A DNA stretch of 64,000 bases from Candidatus Methylomicrobium oryzae (lineage in GTDB: Bacteria; Pseudomonadota; Gammaproteobacteria; Methylococcales; Methylomonadaceae), in contig NZ_JAERVK010000017.1 of NCBI RefSeq assembly GCF_016745425.1, positions 1-64,000 of the forward strand, written 5' to 3'. The notes under the pieces were generated by a model. The model had not been told where the DNA came from, ran no database searches, and saw only the letters and a list, made by a program, of their open reading frames with translations. Position 1 is the stretch's first letter, and every line of letters starts with the position of its first letter. The position numbers and the translations under genes are program-made. Below are positions 55,053-64,000 of this stretch, one piece after another.

Positions 55053-55623
55053 GCCTTATTATTTTCCGCTGTCTTCTAATATGACCGGCAATTTTCCAAT
55101 TACATCTATACAGCGATCCACTTCCTCCAGGCGCAGGTTGCCTTGGAAACGTTTTTTTGCGGGCATTGAGGCTCGGTGAAAACATGATTTTTAAGTCCGT
55201 ATTTCCGTATATTAACTTATTACAGTGCTTATCAGTCGACCAAGTGCCTCTCCCCTTAAATAAACGGTGATCGTTACGAAGAACGAGTGTGGCTTCGCCG
55301 AAAATGAATGCCATACGAGTGAATGAAGCGTTGCTTACGAATAGGTATAGGTTTATATTTACGGGGCTGACTGACTTCGTTCAAGGATTCGTACTTAAAT
55401 GAGAGGGCGTTTCGGCATAATCCTCGATTTAACGAGATAAGAGGACCAAACTGTAGCGAGCGAATCCATTAGCAGCCATTGTCCGGGGCTTTTCGTCCGT
55501 TATAAATGAATCCTGATGGGGATTTTTGTAAATTGGGCGGAACGGGGCCCGACAACCGGCAAATTCCGTCGGAATGAGGTTTTACCCTGACAAAAATGAT
55601 TAGAATAAAATTAGGAGGAACAT
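55053..55623. other. 571-base intergenic region upstream of the di-heme peroxidase gene
   Basis: No convincing gene on either strand; a 106-codon minus-strand frame here has no coding character. The end nearest 55623 holds a strong AGGAGG ribosome-binding site and presumably the peroxidase promoter. Confidence 0.45.
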
Positions 55624-56634
55624 ATGTTTAAATTTCGTGCGCTGGCGACGGCGTTGGCATTGGCGAGTTCTGTTTCAGCGGCATGGGCGCTCGAAGCATT
55701 GCCGACCGAAGCTCCCGCGCCTGCCGACAACCCGACTACGGAAGCCAAGGTCGAGCTGGGCAAGATGCTCTATCATGATCCGCGTTTGTCATCGACCGGC
55801 ACTGTGGCTTGCGCCTCTTGCCATAACACGATGCAAGGCGGCGAAGACAACCGGCCCAATTCGATGGGCGTGAACGGCCAGACCGGCGGACGCAGCGCGC
55901 CTACCGTCTGGAATTCCGCCTTCAACAAAGTGCAATTCTGGGATGGACGGGCGGAAAGTCTGGAAGCGCAGGCGGCAGGTCCGGTCACCAATCCGATCGA
56001 AATGGGCATGAAGAGCTGGGATGACGTGGTAGCCCGATTGAAAACGATCAACGGTTATGAGGAAGCGTTTGCGGCAGCGTTCCCCGGCGGCGAAATTTCC
56101 AAGGACACGGCGACCAAAGCGATTGCCGCTTACGAAAGAACGCTGATCACTCCGAACAGCGCTTATGACAAATATGCCAACGGCGATCAATCGGCCTTGA
56201 CCGAGCAGCAGTTACGCGGCCTGAACAAAGCGGCCGAACTCGGCTGCACCAGTTGCCACAGCGGACCTGCCTTCAATGGCGGCGGCTCGTTCCAGAAGTT
56301 CCCTTTGCATGAAAACGGCTATTTCGAGGCGCAGTATCATTTCATGAAGGACAAGGGCGTCGCCGAAGTATCGAAAAATCCGGCCGACGAACATTTGTTC
56401 AAAGTGCCCACCTTGCGCAACGTAGCCTTGACCGCGCCTTATTTCCATAACGGTTCGGTCACAACGCTGGACCAGGCGGTCAAGATCATGGCTAAATTGC
56501 AGTTGGACAAGGATCTGCCGAAGCAAGACATCGACGACATCGTGGCTTTCCTGAATGCGCTGACCGGCGAGTTCCCGAAACAAACGATGCCGCGTCTGCC
56601 GGGCACTTCCAATAAAACGTTTAATTACGATTAA
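55624..56634 (+). CDS. Di-heme cytochrome c peroxidase (CcpA/MauG family)
   Basis: 336 residues with a signal peptide (cleavage near AWA-L). Two c-type heme sites: CASCH (Cys63-Cys66-His67) and CTSCH (Cys208-Cys211-His212). GGRSAPTVWNSAFN, FWDGRAESLEAQA, ITPNSAYDKY, and TLRNVALTAPYFHNGSV are standard for the bacterial peroxidase family. It probably reduces H2O2 in the periplasm with electrons from a soluble cytochrome. MauG-like oxidative functions cannot be excluded. GGAGG five bases upstream of the ATG predicts strong translation. Confidence 0.9.
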   Translation: MFKFRALATALALASSVSAAWALEALPTEAPAPADNPTTEAKVELGKMLYHDPRLSSTGTVACASCHNTMQGGEDNRPNSMGVNGQTGGRSAPTVWNSAFNKVQFWDGRAESLEAQAAGPVTNPIEMGMKSWDDVVARLKTINGYEEAFAAAFPGGEISKDTATKAIAAYERTLITPNSAYDKYANGDQSALTEQQLRGLNKAAELGCTSCHSGPAFNGGGSFQKFPLHENGYFEAQYHFMKDKGVAEVSKNPADEHLFKVPTLRNVALTAPYFHNGSVTTLDQAVKIMAKLQLDKDLPKQDIDDIVAFLNALTGEFPKQTMPRLPGTSNKTFNYD

Positions 56635-56646
56635 TCGCCTACATTG

Positions 56647-56683
56647 AAGCCGGGACGGGGTGTTCATGCTCCGCCCCGGCTTT
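56647..56683 (+). terminator. Hairpin after the di-heme peroxidase gene
   Basis: AAGCCGGGACGG (from 56647) pairs with CCGCCCCGGCTT (to 56682) with one mismatch around TTCATG-containing loop. The T run is only three bases, so it is a moderate terminator. Confidence 0.6.
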
Positions 56684-56802
56684 CCCCTGGATCCGCTCCA
56701 GATCGTTCTCTCTAAATTGTTTTTTCCTCTCCCTGCAGCTCTCGAATGGAACGCAAGATTAGGCGTAATAACAGAGGTTAAGCCTCGCCGTTTTGGATGA
56801 TT

Positions 56803-58083
56803 TTATTTGTTGTTTTGAATCCGGTAGATCGACAGGGCGGTAATGCGGGCGTCGATTTCTTTTGAAATCTTTTGATATTCCGGACTGTTGATCGCTCCGA
56901 AACGTTTCCTGAATTCTTCCGCGCTCATTTTTTCCGGCAGATCTCGCGGATCCGGCATGAATTCGCTGTAGCTTCGGATCGTAGACATCGCTTTTTGAAT
57001 TTTCCGGGCATTTTCAGGTGTCGAGGTCGCGATTTCGCCGAAGCGGGTGCCGGCCTTGTCGGCAGCCAGATCGATGAAGCTGAAACCGCTGCCGCCGTCC
57101 GCGTCGCTCAATTCCTTTTGTTCGCCCATGACTTTTGCAAGCTTGCCGTTGACCGAGGCTGTCAATGCAGCTGCGCCGATGAAATGCTGGGCCAGATCGA
57201 TACGCTTGTACATAAACGCGGAGTATTGAGGTTTTTCGGCTGTTTTGAGGTCGGTAGCGTCGAGCAGCTTGGGAATCTGGTGCTTGTTCACATAATCGTT
57301 TACGGCAAAAATCACCAGACGGTTTTCCTCGATCGCACTTTCCGGCGTTGAACGATTGAAAGCCAGTTGGAACATCGGCTGCAGCAGTTCGGCAAGCGAC
57401 AGCCGCCATTCGGGGTCGTGATTTGCGACGATTTCGGCCAATTTTGTTTTATAGAGGGCCTGTTCCGGGTTAGCGCTGCTGTCAGCGAGAAAGTTTCTCG
57501 CCTGCCGCAGTGTCTCAGCGCTTGAAAAATAAGTGATCGAAACCTTCTCATCGTTGATCTCGACAGCTTCGATCGGGTGAGTCGCTAACAAATAATATTC
57601 GCGCAGCGAACTGTTCTGGATGACCCGTTCGATCACCCAGGCGGCGAATCTGGCGGGAAGCAGCAGCTTGCCGACCTTGAATTTGGTGATACCGGGCAAT
57701 TCGCCGATCGAATCGTTGCCAAGCCGGAAGCTGACATTCAGGAATTTGCCGAGGGGATTGTCCGGCAGGGTGGCGGTCACGTTGAAGCGCAGCTTGTGGT
57801 CTTTCAGTTGAATATGGACCGCACTTTTCCAGTACCGATTCAGCAGGTAATTGGCGGCCAGATTCAGATCGCTTTCGGTTAATTCGATGGTATCGAGCTC
57901 GTCCGGTTTGACTTGCGCACCTTCGTGCAGAATCTTTTTCGCGCGCGCAATGTCGTTATGGGTCAGCTCCCAGCCGAGTCCGATCACGTCGGGTTTATTG
58001 CCGACGCCGAACAGCACGATCGCCACGCACAACGCCAGGACCGTGAAGAGGCTATAAACGGCCAGGCGCAGTATGAGCTTCAT
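56803..58083 (-). CDS. Conserved-looking membrane-anchored protein of unknown function
   Basis: 426 residues. One N-terminal membrane helix (LAVYSLFTVLALCVAIVLFG) then a large soluble part, presumably periplasmic. No family recognised. Text such as LNLAANYLLNRYWKSAVHIQL and LPDNPLGKFLNVSFRLGN suggests a lipid-binding or beta-rich N-terminal domain, then FIGAAALTASVNGKLAKVMG and AGTRFGEIATS in a helical C-terminal domain. It starts 6 bases after the ppx stop, so the two are probably co-transcribed; a phosphate-stress link is possible but only by position. Confidence 0.7.
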   Translation of the reverse strand: MKLILRLAVYSLFTVLALCVAIVLFGVGNKPDVIGLGWELTHNDIARAKKILHEGAQVKPDELDTIELTESDLNLAANYLLNRYWKSAVHIQLKDHKLRFNVTATLPDNPLGKFLNVSFRLGNDSIGELPGITKFKVGKLLLPARFAAWVIERVIQNSSLREYYLLATHPIEAVEINDEKVSITYFSSAETLRQARNFLADSSANPEQALYKTKLAEIVANHDPEWRLSLAELLQPMFQLAFNRSTPESAIEENRLVIFAVNDYVNKHQIPKLLDATDLKTAEKPQYSAFMYKRIDLAQHFIGAAALTASVNGKLAKVMGEQKELSDADGGSGFSFIDLAADKAGTRFGEIATSTPENARKIQKAMSTIRSYSEFMPDPRDLPEKMSAEEFRKRFGAINSPEYQKISKEIDARITALSIYRIQNNK

Positions 58084-58089
58084 GAGGCT

Positions 58090-59589
58090 TCAGGAAAAAT
58101 CCAGTTTGAAACCGCTCTGTTTCAGAAAATCGGCTTCCTGCATCAGATCGGCATGCGTTAATGGGGATTCGTTCAGCCAGTTTTTCGGAAAGGTCAGCCG
58201 GATTTTGGTCTTTTCGATCGCAATCTCGAATTCCGGCAGGTCTGCATCGAAGCGGTTGCGGCGCAGCAGGACCGCAAGCCGCAAAATGATGCTCAGGTAA
58301 GGCGCCAGATCTTTCCAAGGGGCCGGCAGGGCGGCGAATAAGGAGCGGACGAACTTGCGCCGGTGCGTTCTGACCAGGATGGCCAACAGAATTTGATCCT
58401 GCCTTGAGAATCCGGCCAGATCGCCGTTCTCGATGATGTAGGCGCTGTGTTTGTGATAGCCGCTGTGTGCGATGTCGCGGCCGATTTCGTGCAAATCGGC
58501 GGCCCAGTTCAGGAATTGGGTAATCGTATCGTTGTCGATCGGATTCTTTTCATTGCTCAATTGCGGCAGCATATAAGCGATCGTTTGCTTGATACGCGCC
58601 GCGTGGGGCTTGTCGGTGTGGAAGCGTTCGGCCCAATTTTCCACGGTGGCGGAACGAATATCCTGATCGAATATTCGTCCCATCAGGTCCTGGATCAGTC
58701 CTTCCCGCAAGGCGCCCTCGGAGACAACCATTTGATTGATTCCGAGGATTTTGAAAGTCGCATACACGATGGCGACGCCGCCCGGAAAAACCGGCAGGCG
58801 GTTAGGGTTCAGGTCGGGCAGCTTCAAGTCGTTGATGTGGCCGCAGTGTCCGATATGCGCGACCAATTGCTCCAACCCTTCCAGGGTAATGCCGTCATGG
58901 CTCCAGTTTTTCAGTTTCAGCACTTTGTCGATCGCACGCAATGTTCCCGAGGCGCCGATCGCCTTGTCCCATTTGTTCCGGCGGAATGTCTGCTGAAACG
59001 GTTCCAGTTGCTGCTCGGCGAACAACACCGCTTGGCCAAAGGCGCTTTTGGAGAGTTTTCCGTTTTTGAAGAATTGATCGCTGAGCGTTACGCAGCCCAT
59101 GTGCAAGCTTTCTTTTTCGCAGGGAGAATCGCCTGTTCCAAGGATATACTCGGTGCTGCCGCCGCCGATATCCATCACCAGTCGGGTGTCGCCGTCGCTT
59201 CCCAGGCTGTAGGAAACCCCCAAATAGATCAGGCGGGCTTCTTCGATTCCGGAAATGATGTCGATCGGGTGGTTGAGCGCCTTTTCCGCTTTGCTCAGGA
59301 ACTCCTGTGCATTATTCGCAATCCGCAACGTATTCGTGCCGACCGCGCGCACGCTGCCGGGCGGAAAATGACGTACCCGTTGGCCGAACCGTTCGAGGCA
59401 GGCGAGCGCTCGGGCTTGGGTTTCGGCATCGATCTCATCGTTTTTGTCCAAACCGGAGGCCAATCTGACCATTTCGCGTATCCGGTCCTGAATTTGCAGT
59501 TTGCCGTCTTTGAGAGTGCAGACGATCATATGAAAGCTGTTGGAGCCGAGATCGACGGCGGCAACGACTTCGGGTAATTTTTTTGGCAC
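58090..59589 (-). CDS. ppx: Exopolyphosphatase, Ppx/GppA family
   Basis: 499 residues. The ASKHA-fold N-terminal part has AAVDLGSNSFHMIVC, SGIEEARLIYLGV and LVMDIGGGSTEYILG; the C-terminal HD-like helical domain contains LHEIGRDIAHSGYHKHSAYI. It releases phosphate from the ends of polyphosphate; the GppA activity (pppGpp hydrolysis) cannot be separated by eye. Length matches Ppx. It is divergent from an ABC exporter pair. Confidence 0.92.
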   Translation of the reverse strand: MPKKLPEVVAAVDLGSNSFHMIVCTLKDGKLQIQDRIREMVRLASGLDKNDEIDAETQARALACLERFGQRVRHFPPGSVRAVGTNTLRIANNAQEFLSKAEKALNHPIDIISGIEEARLIYLGVSYSLGSDGDTRLVMDIGGGSTEYILGTGDSPCEKESLHMGCVTLSDQFFKNGKLSKSAFGQAVLFAEQQLEPFQQTFRRNKWDKAIGASGTLRAIDKVLKLKNWSHDGITLEGLEQLVAHIGHCGHINDLKLPDLNPNRLPVFPGGVAIVYATFKILGINQMVVSEGALREGLIQDLMGRIFDQDIRSATVENWAERFHTDKPHAARIKQTIAYMLPQLSNEKNPIDNDTITQFLNWAADLHEIGRDIAHSGYHKHSAYIIENGDLAGFSRQDQILLAILVRTHRRKFVRSLFAALPAPWKDLAPYLSIILRLAVLLRRNRFDADLPEFEIAIEKTKIRLTFPKNWLNESPLTHADLMQEADFLKQSGFKLDFS

Positions 59590-59729
59590 GGTTGATCCGG
59601 TTAAGGCAACAGAATGGTTTTAATTCTGATAAAATTGGACGGTTTTTTGCTTGTGGTTTTGTTCGGTTGAAATTGTTCCACCGCTTAATTTAACTGATTT
59701 GAAGGATTTCGTTAAGTAAATAGTTTCTT

Positions 59730-60659
59730 ATGAATGCATTATCTCTACGCAATCTTCGGAAAACCTACAGCAACGGGTTCGAGGCCCTGAAAGGCATTGA
59801 TCTGGACGTCGAAGCGGGCGATTTTTTTGCGCTGCTGGGGCCGAACGGCGCAGGCAAGTCCACCGCAATCGGGATCATCTGTTCGCTGGTTAATGCAAGC
59901 AGCGGAACGGTGACGGTCTTCGGGCACGATTTGCGGAGGGAGAGGGACAAGGCGAAAAACTGCATCGGCGTGGTGCCTCAGGAAATCAATTTCAACCAGT
60001 TCGAAACGGTCAGCAGCATTCTGCTCAATCAGGCCGGTTATTACGGGGTGCCGCGCAAACTGGCGCTGCAGCGATCGGAAAAATGCCTGACGCAGATGGA
60101 GCTTTGGGACATGCGCAATACCGTATCGCGGCGTCTCTCCGGCGGCATGAAGCGTCGGGTGATGATCGCGCGGGCGATGATGCATGAGCCGAAACTGCTG
60201 ATTCTGGACGAGCCGACAGCCGGCGTCGATATCGAGATTCGCCGTTCGATGTGGAAACTGATGCGTGAGGTCAACGGGCAGGGCACGACGATCATATTGA
60301 CCACCCACTATCTGGAGGAGGCAGAAAGCCTGTGCCGGAACATTGCAATCATCGATCAGGGCCGAATTGTCGAACATTCCGACATGAAGAGTCTTTTAGC
60401 GCGCCTGAACATCGATCATTTTCTGCTCGACCTGGCCGATCCGGTCGCAGCGGCGCCCGTAATCGAGGGGGTGCATATCGAGCGGGCTTCCGATCGGGTT
60501 CTGGATGTCAGCGTGCCGAAAACGTTCGGGCTTAACCAGTTGTTCAGCCGGTTGAGCGAGCAGGGGATCAAGGTGATCAGTCTGAGGAACAAATCCAACC
60601 GTCTGGAGCAGCTGTTTCTGGACCTGATCGACGCGAAAGCGTCGGGAGCAGCCCGATGA
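59730..60659 (+). CDS. ABC transporter ATP-binding protein (ABC-2 exporter type)
   Basis: 309 residues. Walker A GPNGAGKST, signature RLSGGMKRRV, Walker B LLILDEPTAG, and the H-loop TTHYLEEAE are all present. The C-terminal 80 residues form the extension typical of DrrA/YadG-type exporters. It energises the permease encoded next (4-base overlap). Substrate unknown; YadG/YadH-like systems have been linked to efflux. Confidence 0.93.
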   Translation: MNALSLRNLRKTYSNGFEALKGIDLDVEAGDFFALLGPNGAGKSTAIGIICSLVNASSGTVTVFGHDLRRERDKAKNCIGVVPQEINFNQFETVSSILLNQAGYYGVPRKLALQRSEKCLTQMELWDMRNTVSRRLSGGMKRRVMIARAMMHEPKLLILDEPTAGVDIEIRRSMWKLMREVNGQGTTIILTTHYLEEAESLCRNIAIIDQGRIVEHSDMKSLLARLNIDHFLLDLADPVAAAPVIEGVHIERASDRVLDVSVPKTFGLNQLFSRLSEQGIKVISLRNKSNRLEQLFLDLIDAKASGAAR

Positions 60660-61420
60660 ATTCCGGCATTGCTTTTCGTACGATTGCCGTTAAGGAAATC
60701 CACCGGTTTTTCCGGATCTGGCCGCAGACGCTGCTGCCGCCGGCAATCACCACCGCCCTGTATTTCCTGATTTTCGGCAAATTGATCGGCGGCAGGATCG
60801 GCTCGGTGGGCGGGGCGAGCTATATCGACTACATCGTGCCGGGCATTATCCTGATGTCGGTAATCAGCCATTCGTACTCGAACGTGGTATCGTCCTTTTA
60901 TTCGACCAAATTTCAACGCCATATCGAAGAACTCCTGGTTGCGCCGGTACCGAACTGGGTGATTCTGGGCGGCTATGTGACCGGGGGGATCGTGCGCGGA
61001 TTGGCGGTCGGCGGCGTGGTCGCGCTGATTTCGCTGATATTTGCGCCAGTCAGTGTCCATCATGCGGGGATCTGTCTCTCGATCGTGCTATTGACCGCGA
61101 CACTGTTTTCGCTGGCCGGATTTATCAATGCGGTGTTTGCGGAAAGCTTCGACGATATCTCGATCATCCCGAATTTCATCCTGACGCCGCTCAGTTATCT
61201 CGGGGGCGTGTTTTTTTCGGTCGACATGCTGTCCGGCCACTGGCAAACGATCGCGATGGGGAATCCGATTCTTTACATGGTCAATGCCTTCCGTTACGGA
61301 ATGATCGGAGCAACCGATATCGATGTCGCCCTGGCATTCGGAATTACCGGAGGGTTTGTCATCCTGCTGACTTTATTCAGCCTTTATCTGCTGCACAAAG
61401 GGGTGGGCATCAAAAATTGA
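60656..61420 (+). CDS. ABC-2 type transporter permease (YadH-like)
   Basis: 254 residues, six membrane helices, ABC-2 family: RTIAVKEIHRFFRIWPQTLLP at the N-terminus, DYIVPGIILMSVISHSYSN, and LTPLSYLGGVFFSVDMLSGH as the diagnostic motif near TM5. Pairs with the preceding ATPase as a dimeric exporter. No adjacent gene points to its substrate. Confidence 0.92.
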   Translation: MNSGIAFRTIAVKEIHRFFRIWPQTLLPPAITTALYFLIFGKLIGGRIGSVGGASYIDYIVPGIILMSVISHSYSNVVSSFYSTKFQRHIEELLVAPVPNWVILGGYVTGGIVRGLAVGGVVALISLIFAPVSVHHAGICLSIVLLTATLFSLAGFINAVFAESFDDISIIPNFILTPLSYLGGVFFSVDMLSGHWQTIAMGNPILYMVNAFRYGMIGATDIDVALAFGITGGFVILLTLFSLYLLHKGVGIKN

Positions 61421-61580
61421 CGGCCGGGCCGTTGGATGAAATCGCGGAGATGAGCAGTTCACTGTTTCACGCGCAGCTGCGGTTAATTTAGGGATTTGCT
61501 CATCTTTAATTTGTTTAGAGGCAGGGTTTTAGGGATAATGCAGTCCAAATGACTACAGTTTTTGATATGGGTAAGGCTTT

Positions 61581-61808
61581 ATGGCGGAACTGATGAGCAG
61601 CGGTGTCGAATTGATGATTGTCGGCATGGGTATCGTCTTTTTATTTTTAGCATTATTGGTCGTAGCGATCAATACGATGTCTTCGCTGATCCAGCGTTTT
61701 TTTCCCGAGCCGCCTAAAGCCGCCAAAACCGTCAAAATCGAAACGGATCAAGCGACCGTCGCGGCAATTACGGCAGCCGTGCACCAATACCGAAGCAAAA
61801 ACAGGTGA
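61581..61808 (+). CDS. oadG: Oxaloacetate decarboxylase gamma subunit
   Basis: 75 residues: one membrane helix (ELMIVGMGIVFLFLALLVVA) followed by a short soluble tail, as in OadG. It assembles the alpha and beta subunits of the Na+-pumping decarboxylase. AAGG precedes the ATG. It lies 86 bases upstream of oadA in the classic gamma-alpha-beta order. Confidence 0.9.
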   Translation: MAELMSSGVELMIVGMGIVFLFLALLVVAINTMSSLIQRFFPEPPKAAKTVKIETDQATVAAITAAVHQYRSKNR

Positions 61809-61894
61809 AACGAAGCCCATTTGCTCAATCATTTGCTGATGGCCCGTTGAGGCCATGAAACCAACTTTTTAAGGATTTTGGAGAAAATTTAAGA

Positions 61895-63676
61895 ATGGCG
61901 AAAGAGAAGATCAAGCCTTTGGCGATCACAGAAGTCGCGTTGCGTGATGCGCACCAGTCGATTTTTGCGACCCGGATGCGTATCGAAGACATGCTGCCGA
62001 TTTGCGAAAAACTTGATCAGGTAGGCTATTGGTCGATCGAGTCCTGGGGCGGGGCGACTTTCGACGCCTGCATCCGGTACCTCGGTGAAGACCCGTGGGA
62101 AAGATTGCGTTTATTGAAGGCCGCGATGCCGAAAACCCGCCAGCAAATGCTGCTGCGCGGGCAGAACTTGCTCGGTTACCGGCACTTCGCCGATGACGTG
62201 GTCGACAAATTCATCGAACGCAGCGCAGTCAACGGGATCGATGTATTCCGGATTTTCGACGCGATGAACGACATGCGCAATATCGAACACGCGGTCAAGG
62301 CGGTACTTAGAACCGATGCCCACGCCCAGGGTACCATCTCTTACACGACCAGTCCCGTGCATACCCCGGATTCATGGGTCGATCTCGGCAAGCAGATCGA
62401 AGATATGGGCGCCCACTCGATTTGCATCAAGGATATGGCCGGGCTCTTGAAGCCTTATGAAGCGTTCGAACTGGTTTCGCGCCTGAAAAAGAGCACCTCG
62501 CTGCCGATCCATCTGCATTGCCATGCAACGACCGGATTGAGCATTCCGAGCTTGGTCAAGGCAGCCGAAGCGGGCGTCGATATGGTCGATACGGCTATTT
62601 CGCCGCTCAGCATGACCTACAGCCACAGCCCGACCGAAACGATCGTGGCAAGTCTCGAAGGAACCGATCGGGAAACCGGTCTGGACTTGGCCAAGCTCGA
62701 AGAAATCGCCGAGTACTTCCGGGGGATCCGCAAAAAATACGCGCAGTTTGAAGGCAGTTTGAAAGGTGTCGATAGCCGTATTCTGATCGCGCAGGTGCCC
62801 GGCGGCATGCTGACCAACATGGAAAACCAGTTGAAAGAACAGGGGGCTGCCGATAAATTCGATGAAGTGATGCACGAAATTCCGCGTGTGCGCGAAGATT
62901 TGGGCTTCATTCCGCTGGTCACCCCGACTTCGCAGATTGTCGGTACGCAGGCGGTGCTCAACGTCATCAGCGGCGAACGCTATAAAACGATTACTAAGGA
63001 AACGGCCGGCCTTCTGAAAGGCGAATACGGAGAGACTCCGGCGCCGGTTAACAAACAACTGCAGGAACGTGTGCTCGAAGGCGGGGCGCCGATTACCTGC
63101 CGGCCGGCCGATCTGATTGCCCCGGAAATGGACAAGTTGGTCGCCGAATTAAAGGAAAAGGCCAGGAAAGAAGGCATTAAGCTGGCACAAAATGTCGAAG
63201 AGGACGTTTTGATCAATGCGATGTTCAACCAGGTCGGTTGGAAGTTTCTGGTTAACCGCGGCAATCCTTCCGCATTTGAAGCTCCACCGGCCGGTGAAAC
63301 GGCTGGAGCGCCCGTAAAAGCGCAGGGACAGGCTACGCAGGCGGTCGAGTCTTATGTGGTCAATGTCGATGGCCGAAACTTCAATGTGGTCGTGGGGCCG
63401 GGCGGGGCAGGCCTGACGATCGAGCCTGCCGCCCAGCCGATCGTGGTCCCGCAGCCGGGCACCGGCGGTGCGGTCATCGAAGCGCCGATGGCCGGCAATA
63501 TTTTGAAGATTCTGGTCGAGCCAGGCAGTGTGGTAGCGGCCGGCGAGGTGGTTGTGATCATGGAAGCGATGAAGATGGAGACCGAAGTGCGCTCCAAATT
63601 CGCAGGCGTCGTCAGCGCCGTCCACGTCAAGGAAGGCGGAGGCGTAGCAGGCGGCGATGCCCTGATTACTTTATAA
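61895..63676 (+). CDS. oadA: Oxaloacetate decarboxylase alpha subunit (biotin carboxyl carrier)
   Basis: 593 residues. An HMGL-like carboxyltransferase barrel ([18 protein letters not shown], residues 12-29), a PYC/OADA conserved domain in the middle, an Ala/Pro linker and a C-terminal biotinyl domain with Lys560 in EAMKMETE. It transfers the carboxyl group of oxaloacetate to biotin; OadB then releases CO2 and pumps Na+ outward. In this genome oxaloacetate is also the substrate of the malate dehydrogenase used for the serine cycle, so the pump may set the oxaloacetate/pyruvate balance. Confidence 0.95.
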   Translation: MAKEKIKPLAITEVALRDAHQSIFATRMRIEDMLPICEKLDQVGYWSIESWGGATFDACIRYLGEDPWERLRLLKAAMPKTRQQMLLRGQNLLGYRHFADDVVDKFIERSAVNGIDVFRIFDAMNDMRNIEHAVKAVLRTDAHAQGTISYTTSPVHTPDSWVDLGKQIEDMGAHSICIKDMAGLLKPYEAFELVSRLKKSTSLPIHLHCHATTGLSIPSLVKAAEAGVDMVDTAISPLSMTYSHSPTETIVASLEGTDRETGLDLAKLEEIAEYFRGIRKKYAQFEGSLKGVDSRILIAQVPGGMLTNMENQLKEQGAADKFDEVMHEIPRVREDLGFIPLVTPTSQIVGTQAVLNVISGERYKTITKETAGLLKGEYGETPAPVNKQLQERVLEGGAPITCRPADLIAPEMDKLVAELKEKARKEGIKLAQNVEEDVLINAMFNQVGWKFLVNRGNPSAFEAPPAGETAGAPVKAQGQATQAVESYVVNVDGRNFNVVVGPGGAGLTIEPAAQPIVVPQPGTGGAVIEAPMAGNILKILVEPGSVVAAGEVVVIMEAMKMETEVRSKFAGVVSAVHVKEGGGVAGGDALITL

Positions 63677-63762
63677 GGCTATTGGCTATACCGCACAAGG
63701 GGAGTATTTTGCCGCGGGCAAAAGGACAGTTGCAGTAACATCATCTCATTTCACGATCATCC

Positions 63763-64000
63763 ATGGAAAACGTAATTTCACTTTGGCAGAGCACCGGCCT
63801 TTACAATATGAGCAGCGGCCAGGCTTTCATGATGCTGGTCGGCTTCGTGCTATTGTATCTGGCGATCAAAAAAGGATTCGAGCCTTTGCTGCTCTTGCCG
63901 ATCGGCTTCGGCGCGGTGCTTAGCAATATTCCGGTTGCCGGTATCTCGGAGGAGGGCGGGCTGCTTTACTATCTCTACTTCGGCATTAAAGCCGGCATCT
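63763..64000 (+). CDS. oadB: Oxaloacetate decarboxylase beta subunit, N-terminal part (cut by window end)
   Basis: The first 79 codons only. ENVISLWQSTGLYNMSSGQ, then FMMLVGFVLLYLAIKKGFEP and LLLPIGFGAVLSNIPVAG match the start of the OadB membrane subunit, which decarboxylates carboxybiotin and exports Na+. It continues past the window. Confidence 0.92.
   Translation, partial: MENVISLWQSTGLYNMSSGQAFMMLVGFVLLYLAIKKGFEPLLLLPIGFGAVLSNIPVAGISEEGGLLYYLYFGIKAGI

Noticed and set aside
54994-55314. 106-codon minus-strand frame upstream of the peroxidase gene
   Set aside because: No ribosome-binding site, no family and overlap with the terminator of the lipoprotein gene.

Overview
The window reads as chromosomal DNA of a gammaproteobacterial (type I) methanotroph or close methylotroph relative. 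The evidence is a nearly complete serine-cycle and C1-transfer gene set (ftfL, mtdA, glyA, sga, hpr, gck, mdh, mcl, mtkA, mtkB), a gammaproteobacterial his-tat gene order, Ppx, RhlE, an SmbP-like protein and moderate to high GC. No methane monooxygenase, rRNA, tRNA, prophage or insertion sequence is visible, so the assignment is an inference from gene content.

Layout. 1-2242: a disrupted rRNA-methylase-like gene, a DUF2956 protein, and a GST-like gene divergent from an HxlR regulator with a palindrome-rich control region. 2322-7387: one minus-strand run, hisBHAFIE then tatABC. 7684-12542: a PAS/PP2C signalling phosphatase, a fatty acid hydroxylase-type membrane enzyme and fumC. 12733-17751: small lipoproteins, cold-shock protein, SmbP-like protein, RRM protein, RhlE helicase, an OmpA-type lipoprotein and an exosortase-associated-type protein.

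18253-33129 is the most unusual region. Two inorganic-carbon transport (DAB) systems face away from each other across about 650 bases. The leftward one is a simple dabA-dabB pair. The rightward one is nuoM-like, a long dabA, nuoL-like, nuoM-like, nuoM-like and a small [2Fe-2S] BFD-type protein. It looks like a complex-I-type membrane arm joined to a DabA carbon-hydration module.

33228-34892 holds a cation exchanger and a DUF502 protein. 35471-45083 and 51444-54517 carry the serine cycle: formate activation (FtfL), methylene-H4F/H4MPT oxidoreduction (MtdA), GlyA, serine-glyoxylate aminotransferase, hydroxypyruvate reductase, glycerate kinase, malate dehydrogenase, malate thiokinase and malyl-CoA lyase. 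PEP carboxylase and enolase are not in the window. Between the two parts lies an envelope-stress-like module (vWA protein, membrane protein, PspA, response regulator, histidine kinase). 54751-63676 has an Ala/Pro-rich lipoprotein, a di-heme peroxidase, Ppx, an ABC-2 exporter and the Na+-pumping oxaloacetate decarboxylase (oadG, oadA, start of oadB), which acts on a metabolite made by the malate dehydrogenase.

The noncoding DNA is also structured. A mosaic element occurs at 35184-35383 and, inverted, at 50849-51240, bracketing a 15.5 kb block of serine-cycle and envelope genes. A partial copy sits between sga and hpr. All three contain short hairpins whose loops repeatedly show GGA, mostly ANGGA, while the stems differ. 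This resembles the architecture of CsrA/RsmA-binding RNAs and is my main noncoding lead.
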